A stretch of DNA of 22,721 nucleotides, taken from the NCBI GenBank assembly GCA_903833025.1, contig CAILDT010000646.1, positions 1 through 22,721 of the forward strand, given 5' to 3'. Source of the DNA: an uncultured Bacteroidota bacterium. Its GTDB lineage: Bacteria; Bacteroidota; Bacteroidia; 2-12-FULL-35-15. The notes below the pieces were generated by a model. It searched no databases and was not told the DNA's origin. It saw nothing but the letters and a program-made list of their open reading frames with translations. Shown here in pieces: positions 7,119 to 14,152 of this stretch (position 1 is its first letter; every line of letters starts with the position of its first letter). The position numbers and the translations under genes were made by a program.

Positions 7119-8027
7119 TTAAAAATTAAGTGGAGACATTTGCTTCCCTCCCTTCCTTTTCTTTTCTATTTTATTTACAAGAAACAAACTCATTGCAACC
7201 AGTACAATGCTAACTATTACTGTTATTCCTTGGTTGTCATCTACTCCTATTTTATCTGCTGCATCGGCAGCTATTGCTCCTCTGTTGCCCAGCCAAACGA
7301 GGAACACCTGCATACCGTTGTTTACAAAATGTGCTATCATACCGGGCCACAGCGAACCGCTCCAATAAAATAAGTAGCCAAGATATGCACCCATTAACAT
7401 TCTCGGCACGAAGCCATAAAACTCCATATGGAATGCGCTGAATATAATTGCTCCAATCCATATAGCGATGTGTTTATTCTTGATACATTCCATCAATACT
7501 TTTTGAAGTAATCCACGAAAGAATATTTCTTCGCAAACTGCTGCCAGAAATGCTATGATGAATAAATTAAGTATTAAGCTGCCTATCGAAGTGCCTTTGG
7601 TAAACGCATCAGTAAGCAGTTTGGCTTCTGCTTCACTCTTTTTCATCCATTCCTCCACAACGCCTAATGCTGCTGGTAGCTGCAAATGGGAGTTCATATC
7701 GGCTAACCAATTAATAAGTGGCACTGCTAATAATATTCCTAATCCTGCCAATAACATAGTAGTTACAGCTGGTTTGGTGGTTATGCCGAGGTAATGTATT
7801 CCGGGTTTAGTCCATAAAGCGGCAATTAAAACAGCTGGCAAAACAAACAACAGAATTACAGATATTGCCTGCACTATCTCCAAAAAAGCAATAACTTTAG
7901 TATCTTCAAGGTTTATGCTGATGTCTTTGTCAGCACTAAGTCCTGTTAGTATTCCTAATAACAAAAGATAACCTAAGATGAGTGCTAATTTAAGTTTCGA
8001 GTTTCGTTCCTTTTCAATGTGTTCCAT
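7119..8027 (-). CDS. CPBP-family intramembrane metalloprotease
   Basis: The 302-residue protein has about eight hydrophobic helices and the three CPBP (CAAX protease and bacteriocin-processing; Rce1-like, formerly Abi) motifs. These are EEIFFR (E166, E167, R171), FSAFH (H200) and HFVNN (H233, N237). These residues form the glutamate-dependent active site within the membrane. Bacterial members are linked to bacteriocin self-immunity, peptide processing and protein maturation; the substrate here cannot be told. It ends with a cytoplasmic basic tail (KIEKKRKGGK). It is divergent from dusB with overlapping promoter elements, and its stop lies 55 bases before the antitoxin of TA module 1, so it may or may not be read with it. 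Confidence 0.9.
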   Translation of the reverse strand: MEHIEKERNSKLKLALILGYLLLLGILTGLSADKDISINLEDTKVIAFLEIVQAISVILLFVLPAVLIAALWTKPGIHYLGITTKPAVTTMLLAGLGILLAVPLINWLADMNSHLQLPAALGVVEEWMKKSEAEAKLLTDAFTKGTSIGSLILNLFIIAFLAAVCEEIFFRGLLQKVLMECIKNKHIAIWIGAIIFSAFHMEFYGFVPRMLMGAYLGYLFYWSGSLWPGMIAHFVNNGMQVFLVWLGNRGAIAADAADKIGVDDNQGITVIVSIVLVAMSLFLVNKIEKKRKGGKQMSPLNF

Positions 8028-8046
8028 CGCTTTCGTTTATTTTTGA

Positions 8047-8064
8047 TAATTTTGCACAAATCTA
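8047..8064. promoter_or_regulatory. Back-to-back -7 boxes between the CPBP gene and dusB
   Basis: TAATTTTG at 8047-8054 reads forward towards dusB. TAGATTTG, read on the minus strand from 8064 to 8057, faces the CPBP gene. Both match TAnnTTTG and are two bases apart, so the two polymerases would compete. The CPBP leader would be about 20 bases, the dusB leader about 70. Confidence 0.45.
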
Positions 8065-8132
8065 CAAATAAGGAATAGCATTAGGATAGATATATTTAAT
8101 TTTAGATTTCAACAATACAATAATTATAGCAA

Positions 8133-9125
8133 TTGGTTAAAATAGGCAATATAGAATTAGGCGATTTCCCGTTATTACTTGCTCCGATGGAGGATGTAAG
8201 CGACCCGCCATTTAGGGCGGTATGCAAAAAGAACGGTGCCGACTTAATGTACACCGAATTTATTTCGTCCGAAGGACTTATACGCGATGCTGCCAAGAGT
8301 GTGCAGAAGCTTGATATATTTGAATACGAACGCCCTATTGGCATTCAGTTATTCGGGTCGGATATAAATTCGATGCGCGAAGCAGGTAGGATAGCCGATA
8401 ATGCACACCCCGATTTGATTGACATAAACTATGGTTGCCCCGTAAAACAAGTTGCCTGCAAAGGTGCCGGTGCTGCCTTATTACAAGATATTCCGAAGAT
8501 GGTAGAGATGACTTCCGAAATAGTGAAGATAGCAACTCGACCTGTTACTGTTAAAACACGATTAGGTTGGGATGATAATACCAAAAATGTGGTGGAAGTT
8601 GCCGAACGCTTGCAGGATATTGGCATACAAGCGTTGACTATACACGGACGTACCCGTTCGCAAATGTATAAAGGCGATGCTGATTGGACGTTGATTGGTG
8701 ATATTAAAAACAATTCGCGCATTACCATTCCTATTTTTGGCAATGGCGATATTGATAGCCCCGAGAAAGCGAAAACGATGAAAGACCGCTACGGGGTTGA
8801 TGGTATAATGATAGGGCGAGCTTCAATTGGCTATCCGTGGATATTTAATGAGATAAAACATTACTTCAAAACAGGTTTGCATCTTGCACCACCCACCATT
8901 GCGGATAGGGTAACAGTTTGTAAAGAGCATCTTGATTTTTCGATGCGATGGAAATCGAACCACGCAGGGATAGTGGAAATGCGCCGACATTATACCAATT
9001 ACTTTAAAGGATTGCCTCACTTTAAAGAGTATCGCCTAAAATTAGTTACTACTTATTCGTATGATGAAATAATTAGTATTTTGGATGAAGTGCAGGGTAA
9101 ATATTCGGAGTTGGTGGTTGCGTAA
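8133..9125 (+). CDS. dusB: tRNA-dihydrouridine synthase, DusB family
   Basis: The 330-residue flavoenzyme reduces specific uridines in tRNA to dihydrouridine using FMN and NADPH. It is a TIM barrel with LLLAPMEDVSDPPFR at the FMN site (residues 14-28) and INYGCPVKQV holding the catalytic Cys102. It also has KTRLGW (K141), LTIHGRTRSQMYKGDADW around H171, and PIFGNGDI and DGIMIGRA for phosphate binding. The C-terminal helical domain recognises tRNA. The start must be TTG at 8133: an in-frame TAG lies two codons upstream, and the residues after TTG (VKIGNIELGDFPLLLAPM) match the conserved beginning, while the next ATG is inside the FMN site. It has no operon partner; a long non-coding stretch follows. 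Confidence 0.95.
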   Translation: MVKIGNIELGDFPLLLAPMEDVSDPPFRAVCKKNGADLMYTEFISSEGLIRDAAKSVQKLDIFEYERPIGIQLFGSDINSMREAGRIADNAHPDLIDINYGCPVKQVACKGAGAALLQDIPKMVEMTSEIVKIATRPVTVKTRLGWDDNTKNVVEVAERLQDIGIQALTIHGRTRSQMYKGDADWTLIGDIKNNSRITIPIFGNGDIDSPEKAKTMKDRYGVDGIMIGRASIGYPWIFNEIKHYFKTGLHLAPPTIADRVTVCKEHLDFSMRWKSNHAGIVEMRRHYTNYFKGLPHFKEYRLKLVTTYSYDEIISILDEVQGKYSELVVA

Positions 9126-9804
9126 GCTCAAAACCCATCAATTTTCAAAAAATGCCCCACAATTCACTTTCTCCCCTTCGAAGTAAAAAAGTGCCATATT
9201 GCCACTAAACCTCAAAATAAGCCCTGCAAATTAAGAAGTGCCTGTTTAAAGGGTTCAGGCATAGTACATTTATTTTTCCTACTCATAAAATAAATTTATT
9301 TTGCCACCCGGAGATTTCTCCTGCTTATGTTTGAAATGTTTTTTGCCACCCGGAGATTTCTCCTGCCTATGTCAGAAATGTTTTTTGCCACCCGGAGATT
9401 TCTCCGGTATATGTTTTAAATTTATTTTGATACCTGTCAATTTTTCCGATAGGCAAAATAAGTTTTTTTGGATAGTAGTTATTTTTTAGCATATAGGTAA
9501 AAAACATATTTGGGAACTTGCGAAAATTCGTTATACGTGAAATAAATTTATTTTGGCACTAGTTAAAATTCTTCCCACATAAAATAAATCATTTTTGATA
9601 GGCAGTAAATGTTGGGCTATATGGTAGAATTTTTCAGCTCTTGTTAATAAAGTATTCTTTAATAAAACAGGGATTAATTTTTATAATAGCAAACTTTTGG
9701 GTTATAGTTGGCAGTAGCTTCAATAAACACAAAATGTTGTTGCCTATTACTTTTAGAATTAGTAAAGCAACGTGTTTAGGAGTGCATTTCTTTTTAATGA
9801 TTAA
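9126..9804. other. Non-coding stretch between dusB and the T9SS propeller gene
   Basis: This 679-base AT-rich interval lies between two convergent genes. It holds a small inverted pair (TGCCTG at 9239-9244, CAGGCA at 9256-9261) and the 42-bp array described separately. From about 9637 to 9804 it contains no feature I can name. Short open frames exist within the array but lack a supported start. Confidence 0.7.
9295..9636. repeat. 42-bp tandem repeat, three good copies and five decayed ones
   Basis: Units begin at TTG in 9301, 9343 and 9385 with a spacing of exactly 42. The first two differ at three positions only; the third diverges in its second half. The same phase continues with TTG at 9427, 9468, 9510, 9553 and 9595 (spacings 42, 41, 42, 43, 42). 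There only the TTG, an A-rich block and a terminal T-run are kept, so the later units are tentative. Each good unit contains GGAGA-TT-TCTCC, extended to CCGGAGA-TT-TCTCCGG in the third. No unique spacers occur, so this is not a CRISPR array. Confidence 0.8.
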
Positions 9805-11034
9805 TTATTGAAGAACAAGTTTCCTGTTAATCACGTTTTTGTTTTCTGCTGATGAGCTTGCCGAATCATCTGTTATTTGCAGGAAATAAATTCCTTTGGC
9901 GTAGCCATTCATATCTATTGTATATTGTTTACTGTTTATTGTTGATTGAAAAACTACTTTACCTAAAACATCTCTTATATATATAGGAGTATTTTTTTGC
10001 TCGGAAGAAAAGGTAATGGTTGTTTGTGAGGTGAAGGGGTTTGGAGAGATGGTTAGGGTTTCGGGTTTGTTTAAGGAAGTGATACCTAAATGTTGTGTAT
10101 AAGTAGAAATGAAATTACCAAAGGCATCGGGAGATGTACCCACAGCAATTGAATCTACAACAGTATTTGTAGCAGTATTTATTACACTTACTGAATGCGA
10201 ACCCCCATTCGTAACATATACCCTACTTCCATCAGGGGTTACAGATATACCATAAGGAGAATGACCAACATTAATTGTTGCGGAAACACTATTGGTAGCT
10301 GTATTTATTACACTTACTGTATTAGAATTAGAATTTGTAACATATAACTTGGTTACATCGGGGGTTACGGACACGCCAATTGGATAAGCCCCAACTGGAA
10401 TTATAGCAGAAACGGTATTTGTAGCTGTATTTATTACTCGAATACTATCTGCCGCAAAATAAGCTTTACTTCCATCAGGACTAACGCAAACACCCATTAT
10501 ATGACGATTAATTGGGATAGTAGCTAAAACAGTATCATAAGTAGTGCTTATTATACTTATTTTTCCTAATGGACTATCATTTCCAACATATACTTTGCTT
10601 CCATCTGGGCTTACAGCTATGCCCCTTGGAGCGGTTCCGACTGAAATTGTTGAAGAAACAGTGTTTGTAGCAGTGTTTATTACACTTACTGTCCAACCAT
10701 CTACACTACTTACATATACTTTACTCCCATCAGGGGTTATACATATACCTGTTGGTGCATCTCCAATAGTAATTGTATCAGAAACAGTATTTGTAGCAGT
10801 ATTTATTACATTAACTGTATTGTATCCCCAATTTGCAATATATACCTTAGTTCCATCGTTGCTTACTGCTACTCCGGCAGGTCCGTTATCAACAGGGATT
10901 GTAGCAGTTACAACATTTGTTGCAATATCTATTACTGATACATTATGACTCATCCAATTCGTTACATACGCCGTTTGCGCATTTGCAGCATTTGCAAACA
11001 AAACAATTGTTGTGAGAAGTAATAGTTTTTTCAT
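9805..11034 (-). CDS. Secreted seven-bladed YVTN beta-propeller with T9SS sorting domain
   Basis: The 409-residue protein begins with a signal peptide (ANAANAQ at the cleavage region, about residue 20). Seven repeats of about 42 residues follow (about 21-315), each of the form KVYVTN..NTVSVINTATNTV..TI.VG..P.GI.VSPDGS, the YVTN/YncE surface-layer propeller type. The fourth blade is the most divergent and the fifth is slightly shortened. Residues about 325-409 are a type A T9SS C-terminal domain (SPNPFTSQTTITF, then IRDVLGKVV, then GIYFLQI and a final RKLVLQ). The protein should therefore be exported by Sec and released or anchored at the surface by T9SS, to which GldD and GldE belong functionally. 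It may bind glycans or protein partners, but its ligand is unknown. It lies 31 bases after the thioesterase gene on the same strand. A heptanucleotide repeat lies within the T9SS domain. Confidence 0.93.
   Translation of the reverse strand: MKKLLLLTTIVLFANAANAQTAYVTNWMSHNVSVIDIATNVVTATIPVDNGPAGVAVSNDGTKVYIANWGYNTVNVINTATNTVSDTITIGDAPTGICITPDGSKVYVSSVDGWTVSVINTATNTVSSTISVGTAPRGIAVSPDGSKVYVGNDSPLGKISIISTTYDTVLATIPINRHIMGVCVSPDGSKAYFAADSIRVINTATNTVSAIIPVGAYPIGVSVTPDVTKLYVTNSNSNTVSVINTATNSVSATINVGHSPYGISVTPDGSRVYVTNGGSHSVSVINTATNTVVDSIAVGTSPDAFGNFISTYTQHLGITSLNKPETLTISPNPFTSQTTITFSSEQKNTPIYIRDVLGKVVFQSTINSKQYTIDMNGYAKGIYFLQITDDSASSSAENKNVINRKLVLQ
9916..9950. repeat. Imperfect heptanucleotide repeat inside the T9SS domain
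   Basis: On the + strand the consecutive heptads TATTGTA, TATTGTT, TACTGTT, TATTGTT and GATTGAA keep a period of 7. This is the same TATTGTT unit as in the gldD signal peptide, but here the gene is read from the opposite strand of the repeat and gives QSTINSKQYTI. Confidence 0.75.
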
Positions 11035-11065
11035 TGTGTTTATTTTAAAGATGTGTAAAGATATA

Positions 11066-11500
11066 TTATTCTCCCATCATTCGTTTCTTCCAGCTTTCAG
11101 GAATTGGTATGGGCTGGTTGGTTTTATAATTAAAGCAAACAATTACTGCTAATCCTTTTGCGGCAATTGTTTCTTCGCCATTTATTAGGCGTACTATGGT
11201 GCAACTCATATCGAAACTACTATTACCAATGCGCGAAACCCAGGTGTAAACAAATACTTTATCGTCTAATAAAATGGGCTGCTTGTATTCCATTTCTATT
11301 TTAGCAAGTATCACGCCTTCGTTGTCCCAGTCTATTATTATTGGCTTAGTGAGCGGAGTCGAACTACCTGCCAAAGCATTGAAATAATCTACCCTTGCGA
11401 GTTCGAAGTAGGTAACGTGGTTGGCGTTGTTTACGTGTCCTAATCGGTCAATGTCTTTGAAACGTATTTGAATTGGGGTTTTTTGTTTGAATGGGTTCAT
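11066..11500 (-). CDS. Acyl-CoA thioesterase, YbgC/FadM-like hotdog family
   Basis: The 144-residue single hotdog-domain protein hydrolyses acyl-CoA thioesters. The N-terminal motif DIDRLGHVNNANHVTYFELAR places the likely catalytic Asp at residue 18, followed by the long central helix; the DxxGHVNNxxY form is typical of 4HBT thioesterases. The strand IEMEYKQPILLDDKVFVYTWV and the late strand around GEETIAAKGLAVIVCF complete the fold. Such enzymes act as homotetramers on short, branched or aromatic acyl-CoAs; the substrate is not evident. It lies between the WbpM-like gene (with a REP-like element in the 137-base gap) and the propeller gene on the same strand, with no obvious functional link. 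Confidence 0.88.
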   Translation of the reverse strand: MNPFKQKTPIQIRFKDIDRLGHVNNANHVTYFELARVDYFNALAGSSTPLTKPIIIDWDNEGVILAKIEMEYKQPILLDDKVFVYTWVSRIGNSSFDMSCTIVRLINGEETIAAKGLAVIVCFNYKTNQPIPIPESWKKRMMGE

Positions 11501-11514
11501 AGGTTGTTTTGTTA

Positions 11515-11635
11515 GACCTCACCCCCTGCCCCTCTCCTAAAAAAGGAGAGGGGTGACGGTACGTGAAGTGCTTTGTTTATTATATTTTTCACGTCCTGCC
11601 CCCTCTCCTTTGGAGAGGGGATGAAGGGGTGAGGC
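11515..11635. repeat. REP-like palindromic element, two inverted hairpins (locus 1)
   Basis: The left half contains CCTCACCCC (11517-11525) and a 10-bp stem (11529-11538 with 11544-11553). The right half is roughly its reverse complement: a 9-bp stem (11600-11608 with 11612-11620) and GGGGTGAGG (11626-11634). An inner inverted pair ACGTGAA/TTCACGT (11561-11567, 11588-11594) joins them, so the whole unit is an imperfect palindrome of about 120 bases. It lies in the gap between the WbpM-like and thioesterase genes. Related single hairpins occur at 16375 and 20728. Confidence 0.85.
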
Positions 11636-11637
11636 TA

Positions 11638-13515
11638 CTAATCCAGCGTTTCATACACGGAGTTATTACTTTTAAATTCGGGTACGAGTTCTTTCATTTT
11701 CTTTACTATAATAGTATTGTCTTGTTTCTCGAACATATTAATTAATTGGGTGATGGAAGTGGAGATGGTATCAAAATCATACTCCTTTACTTTTGCTATT
11801 AATATTTGTTTGTGATGCGTTGGCAATGTGTTTTCGTGGTCGGCGAGGAGTTCTTCGTATAGTTTTTCGCCGGGGCGTAAGCCAGTGTAAATGATGCGGA
11901 TGTCTTTATCTAATGTTAAGCCGGAAAGTTTAATCATCTTTACGGCGAGGTCGTAAATCTTAACAGAATCGCCCATATCGAAGATAAATATTTCTCCACC
12001 TTTGCCCATTGCGCCAGCTTCCAAAACTAACTGGCACGCTTCGGGAATAGTCATAAAATAACGGGTAATATCGGGATGAGTAATGGTAATTGGTCCGCCA
12101 GTTTCTATTTGCTGACGGAAACGAGGAATGACTGAACCGCTTGAACCAAGCACATTTCCAAAGCGTGTAGTTATAAATTTAGTAGTTGATTTTTTGTTTA
12201 ATGATTGAGTATAAATCTCCGCAATACGTTTGCTTGCGCCCATCACATTGGTAGGGTTTACAGCTTTGTCGGTGCTAACCATTACAAACTTTTCTACTTT
12301 AAATTCGACAGATAAATCAGCAATTATTTTTGTGCCGAGTACATTGGTGAAGATAGATTCGGAAGGATTGTTTTCCATCATCGGCACGTGTTTGTAGGCA
12401 GCGGAATGAAAAACAATTTCGGGGTGGAAGGTTTGGAAAACGTTTTTCATTCGTTCTACGTTTCTTATATCGCCCATTACCACTTCATAAGCAAGGTGTT
12501 CGTACTTATCGTGCAATTCCATTTCCATATCATACAAAGGCGATTCGGCTTGATCCAGCATTATTATTTTCTTTGGATTAAAACGAATGAGTTGGCGAAC
12601 AATTTCGCTACCGATACTGCCAGCAGCACCAGTAACTAATATTACTTTGTTGGCTAATTGTTTTTGAATATCGTCTTTATCCAACTGAATGGGTTCACGT
12701 TCCAGCAGTTCCTCAATCTGTACTTTTTTAATTTGTTTAAAACTTAACTCGCCATTAATCCAATTGGTAACGGGCGGCACGTTTAATACTTTGGTATTGT
12801 GATTTAAACAAATATCTACAATCTTTTGTTTGCGGGTAGGAGAAAGGTTTTGAACGGAGATAATTAAATTAGAAACATTGTTGTGTTGTAACATTTCATC
12901 TAAATTATCGATGCTGTAAATAGTTATTCCCTCTAACTTTTTGCCTTGTTTCTTTTTGTCATCATCAATAAAACCAAGTACTTTATATTTAGTTCCTGCA
13001 TCTCTATCAAGCGTTCGTTTGGTTATTATCCCCGATTCGCCAGCACCGAATATAATTACACTACGCTTTTCTTTATTGGGATTAGTGAGTTCTAAATACA
13101 GTGCTTTAAACATTACGCGCAAACTAATCATCAGAAAAGCAGTAGCCATATAATCAATAATGATGATGGAAAACGGGATTGGGAACTTGTGATTGATGCC
13201 ATAATAATTGATGCCATCAATCAAACAATAAAGAATACTGCCGATGCTTATTACAATAAATATCCGTTGCGCATCTTTCGAACTGGTATATTTTACAATA
13301 CCTTGATATGTTTTAGAAAAGTAAAAACTAAACGCTCGGATAAATAATATTAATCCGAACACAAGCGGGAAGGCGGTGATTTCGGAATGAGGAATAGAGA
13401 AGTTGAAACGAACCAAGTACGCTAATACTACCGAAAACAAACAGATGCCAAGGTCGATGAAAAAGATAATCCATCGTGGCATATTTCTTCGGAAAAGAAT
13501 GTCGAGTGTTTTCAT
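11638..13515 (-). CDS. Membrane nucleotide-sugar 4,6-dehydratase, WbpM/CapD/FlaA1-like
   Basis: The 625-residue protein acts in synthesis of surface polysaccharide or protein-glycan sugars, converting UDP-GlcNAc or a related nucleotide sugar to the 4-keto-6-deoxy form. Four hydrophobic helices fill residues about 12-145. A CoA-binding-like Rossmann domain follows (GAGESG at 157-162), then the catalytic short-chain dehydrogenase domain with TGAAGSIGSE (from 295), STDKAVNPTNVMGASKR (from 414) and RFGNVLGSSGSV. As in WbpM, Met replaces the usual Tyr of the YxxxK motif (MGASK, 425-429). The ATG at 13515 is preferred over the in-frame ATG at 13545, because a -7 box lies between them and homologues start near the ILFRRNMPRW motif. 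The glycosyltransferase at 14153 on the other strand fits the same surface-glycan role. Confidence 0.93.
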   Translation of the reverse strand: MKTLDILFRRNMPRWIIFFIDLGICLFSVVLAYLVRFNFSIPHSEITAFPLVFGLILFIRAFSFYFSKTYQGIVKYTSSKDAQRIFIVISIGSILYCLIDGINYYGINHKFPIPFSIIIIDYMATAFLMISLRVMFKALYLELTNPNKEKRSVIIFGAGESGIITKRTLDRDAGTKYKVLGFIDDDKKKQGKKLEGITIYSIDNLDEMLQHNNVSNLIISVQNLSPTRKQKIVDICLNHNTKVLNVPPVTNWINGELSFKQIKKVQIEELLEREPIQLDKDDIQKQLANKVILVTGAAGSIGSEIVRQLIRFNPKKIIMLDQAESPLYDMEMELHDKYEHLAYEVVMGDIRNVERMKNVFQTFHPEIVFHSAAYKHVPMMENNPSESIFTNVLGTKIIADLSVEFKVEKFVMVSTDKAVNPTNVMGASKRIAEIYTQSLNKKSTTKFITTRFGNVLGSSGSVIPRFRQQIETGGPITITHPDITRYFMTIPEACQLVLEAGAMGKGGEIFIFDMGDSVKIYDLAVKMIKLSGLTLDKDIRIIYTGLRPGEKLYEELLADHENTLPTHHKQILIAKVKEYDFDTISTSITQLINMFEKQDNTIIVKKMKELVPEFKSNNSVYETLD

Positions 13516-13521
13516 TGTTCG

Positions 13522-13529
13522 CAAAGGTA
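13522..13529 (-). promoter_or_regulatory. -7 box for the WbpM-like gene
   Basis: On the minus strand this reads TACCTTTG, an exact TAnnTTTG, ending six bases before the chosen ATG. The transcript would begin at or next to the start codon, so the mRNA could be nearly leaderless. No -33 element is evident. Confidence 0.5.
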
Positions 13530-13586
13530 AAAATTCTTTTCGCATCGTTATTTATACACTAGTTATATAGAGCAACATAAATATAG

Positions 13587-13594
13587 TACCTTTG
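13587..13594 (+). promoter_or_regulatory. -7 box for TA module 2
   Basis: TACCTTTG matches TAnnTTTG and lies 15 bases before the antitoxin ATG at 13610. It is identical to, and divergent from, the box of the WbpM-like gene 60 bases away. Confidence 0.55.
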
Positions 13595-13609
13595 TAGAAA
13601 AATAAATAG

Positions 13610-13801
13610 ATGAAACATTTAATTGAAATTGATGATAGAACCAAGGCAGGCAAAAGCCTGTTAGGTGTTGCACAAACTATATCGGAAAAAAATAAAGGAG
13701 TAGTTATCCTTGATGAAGAAGCGGATACTGTTTCTTTTGAAGTTTTTGCAGAGCAATTGAAAAGCGCAGTTAATAAACGACTTGCTAAAAAAAGTAAATA
13801 A
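13610..13801 (+). CDS. Antitoxin of TA module 2 (DUF2683-like)
   Basis: This 63-residue acidic-to-basic protein begins MKHLIEIDDRTKAGKSLLGV, which resembles the small DUF2683-type proteins found ahead of RelE/ParE toxins in Bacteroidota. The middle is a short strand-turn segment (GVVILDEEADTVSF), and the C-terminal helix ends in a run of lysines. It most likely neutralises the next gene product. Its TAA stop is followed by one CAA codon and then the TTG start of the toxin in the same reading frame, an unusual arrangement. The family assignment is from memory of the N-terminal pattern and is moderately sure. Confidence 0.75.
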   Translation: MKHLIEIDDRTKAGKSLLGVAQTISEKNKGVVILDEEADTVSFEVFAEQLKSAVNKRLAKKSK

Positions 13802-13804
13802 CAA

Positions 13805-14095
13805 TTGAAAGTTATAATAAAGAAGTCTGCGCTAAAAAGTATAGAACAGATTGCTGATTATATTGCCTCAGAAATAAAAATGCCTGAAACGGCTTTGCGT
13901 TATACCGATAAATTAATTGAGTTTGGTTATGACCTCGGCAAACACTATAAACTTTATACTCCCTGTAAAAATAGTAGATTAGCAAAACTTGGGTTACGCT
14001 GTGCCACCTTTGATAAGAAATGGGTGTTTGCTTATAAAGTAGGTAACAAAAGTGTAATAATTCATCATATCATTTGGGCTGGAATATTGAAATAA
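13805..14095 (+). CDS. RelE/ParE-superfamily toxin of TA module 2
   Basis: This 96-residue basic protein has the ParE-like order: strand KVIIKKSA, helix LKSIEQIADYIASEI, second helix ALRYTDKLIEFGYDLG, then a strand-rich C-terminal half with RLAKLGLRCATFDKKWVFAYKVGNKSVIIHHIIW. It probably inhibits translation or gyrase until the antitoxin binds it; the mode cannot be told. The start is TTG at 13805-13807, because the codon before it is CAA and the one before that is the antitoxin stop; there is no ATG until codon 25 (EIKMPE), after the first helix. It is not closely similar to the toxins of modules 1 and 3. Confidence 0.8.
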   Translation: MKVIIKKSALKSIEQIADYIASEIKMPETALRYTDKLIEFGYDLGKHYKLYTPCKNSRLAKLGLRCATFDKKWVFAYKVGNKSVIIHHIIWAGILK

Positions 14096-14108
14096 GTAAG
14101 AACGAACC

Positions 14109-14138
14109 TTTGGCTCTCGCACTTACTTTTTATCTTTG
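14109..14138 (+). promoter_or_regulatory. Promoter for the glycosyltransferase gene
   Basis: TTTG at 14109-14112 is followed after 18 bases by TATCTTTG at 14131-14138. Both match the Bacteroidota -33/-7 consensus. Transcription should start near 14145, about 8 bases before the ATG at 14153. This is the best complete promoter in the window. Confidence 0.65.
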
Positions 14139-14152
14139 CACGCCATATTATT

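Noticed and set aside
7119..8027. CPBP protease with TA module 1 as a phage-defence island
   Set aside because: CPBP proteases are common housekeeping or bacteriocin-related proteins; no other defence gene, integrase or island boundary is present.
8429..8743. Minus-strand open frame within dusB
   Set aside because: It is opposite strongly conserved DusB motifs including the catalytic Cys region.
9289..9489. Open frame across the 42-bp repeats giving a Cys-rich 14-residue repeat peptide
   Set aside because: There is no ATG and no supported start, the amino-acid pattern is a direct result of a repeat length divisible by 3, a second frame is also open over the good copies, and the sequence decays without sign of coding constraint.
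9295..9636. CRISPR array
   Set aside because: Units are directly adjacent with no unique spacers, and no cas gene is present.
10544..10948. Long open frame on the + strand opposite the propeller gene
   Set aside because: It is antisense to the YVTN repeats, and its own periodic sequence just mirrors the repeated codons.
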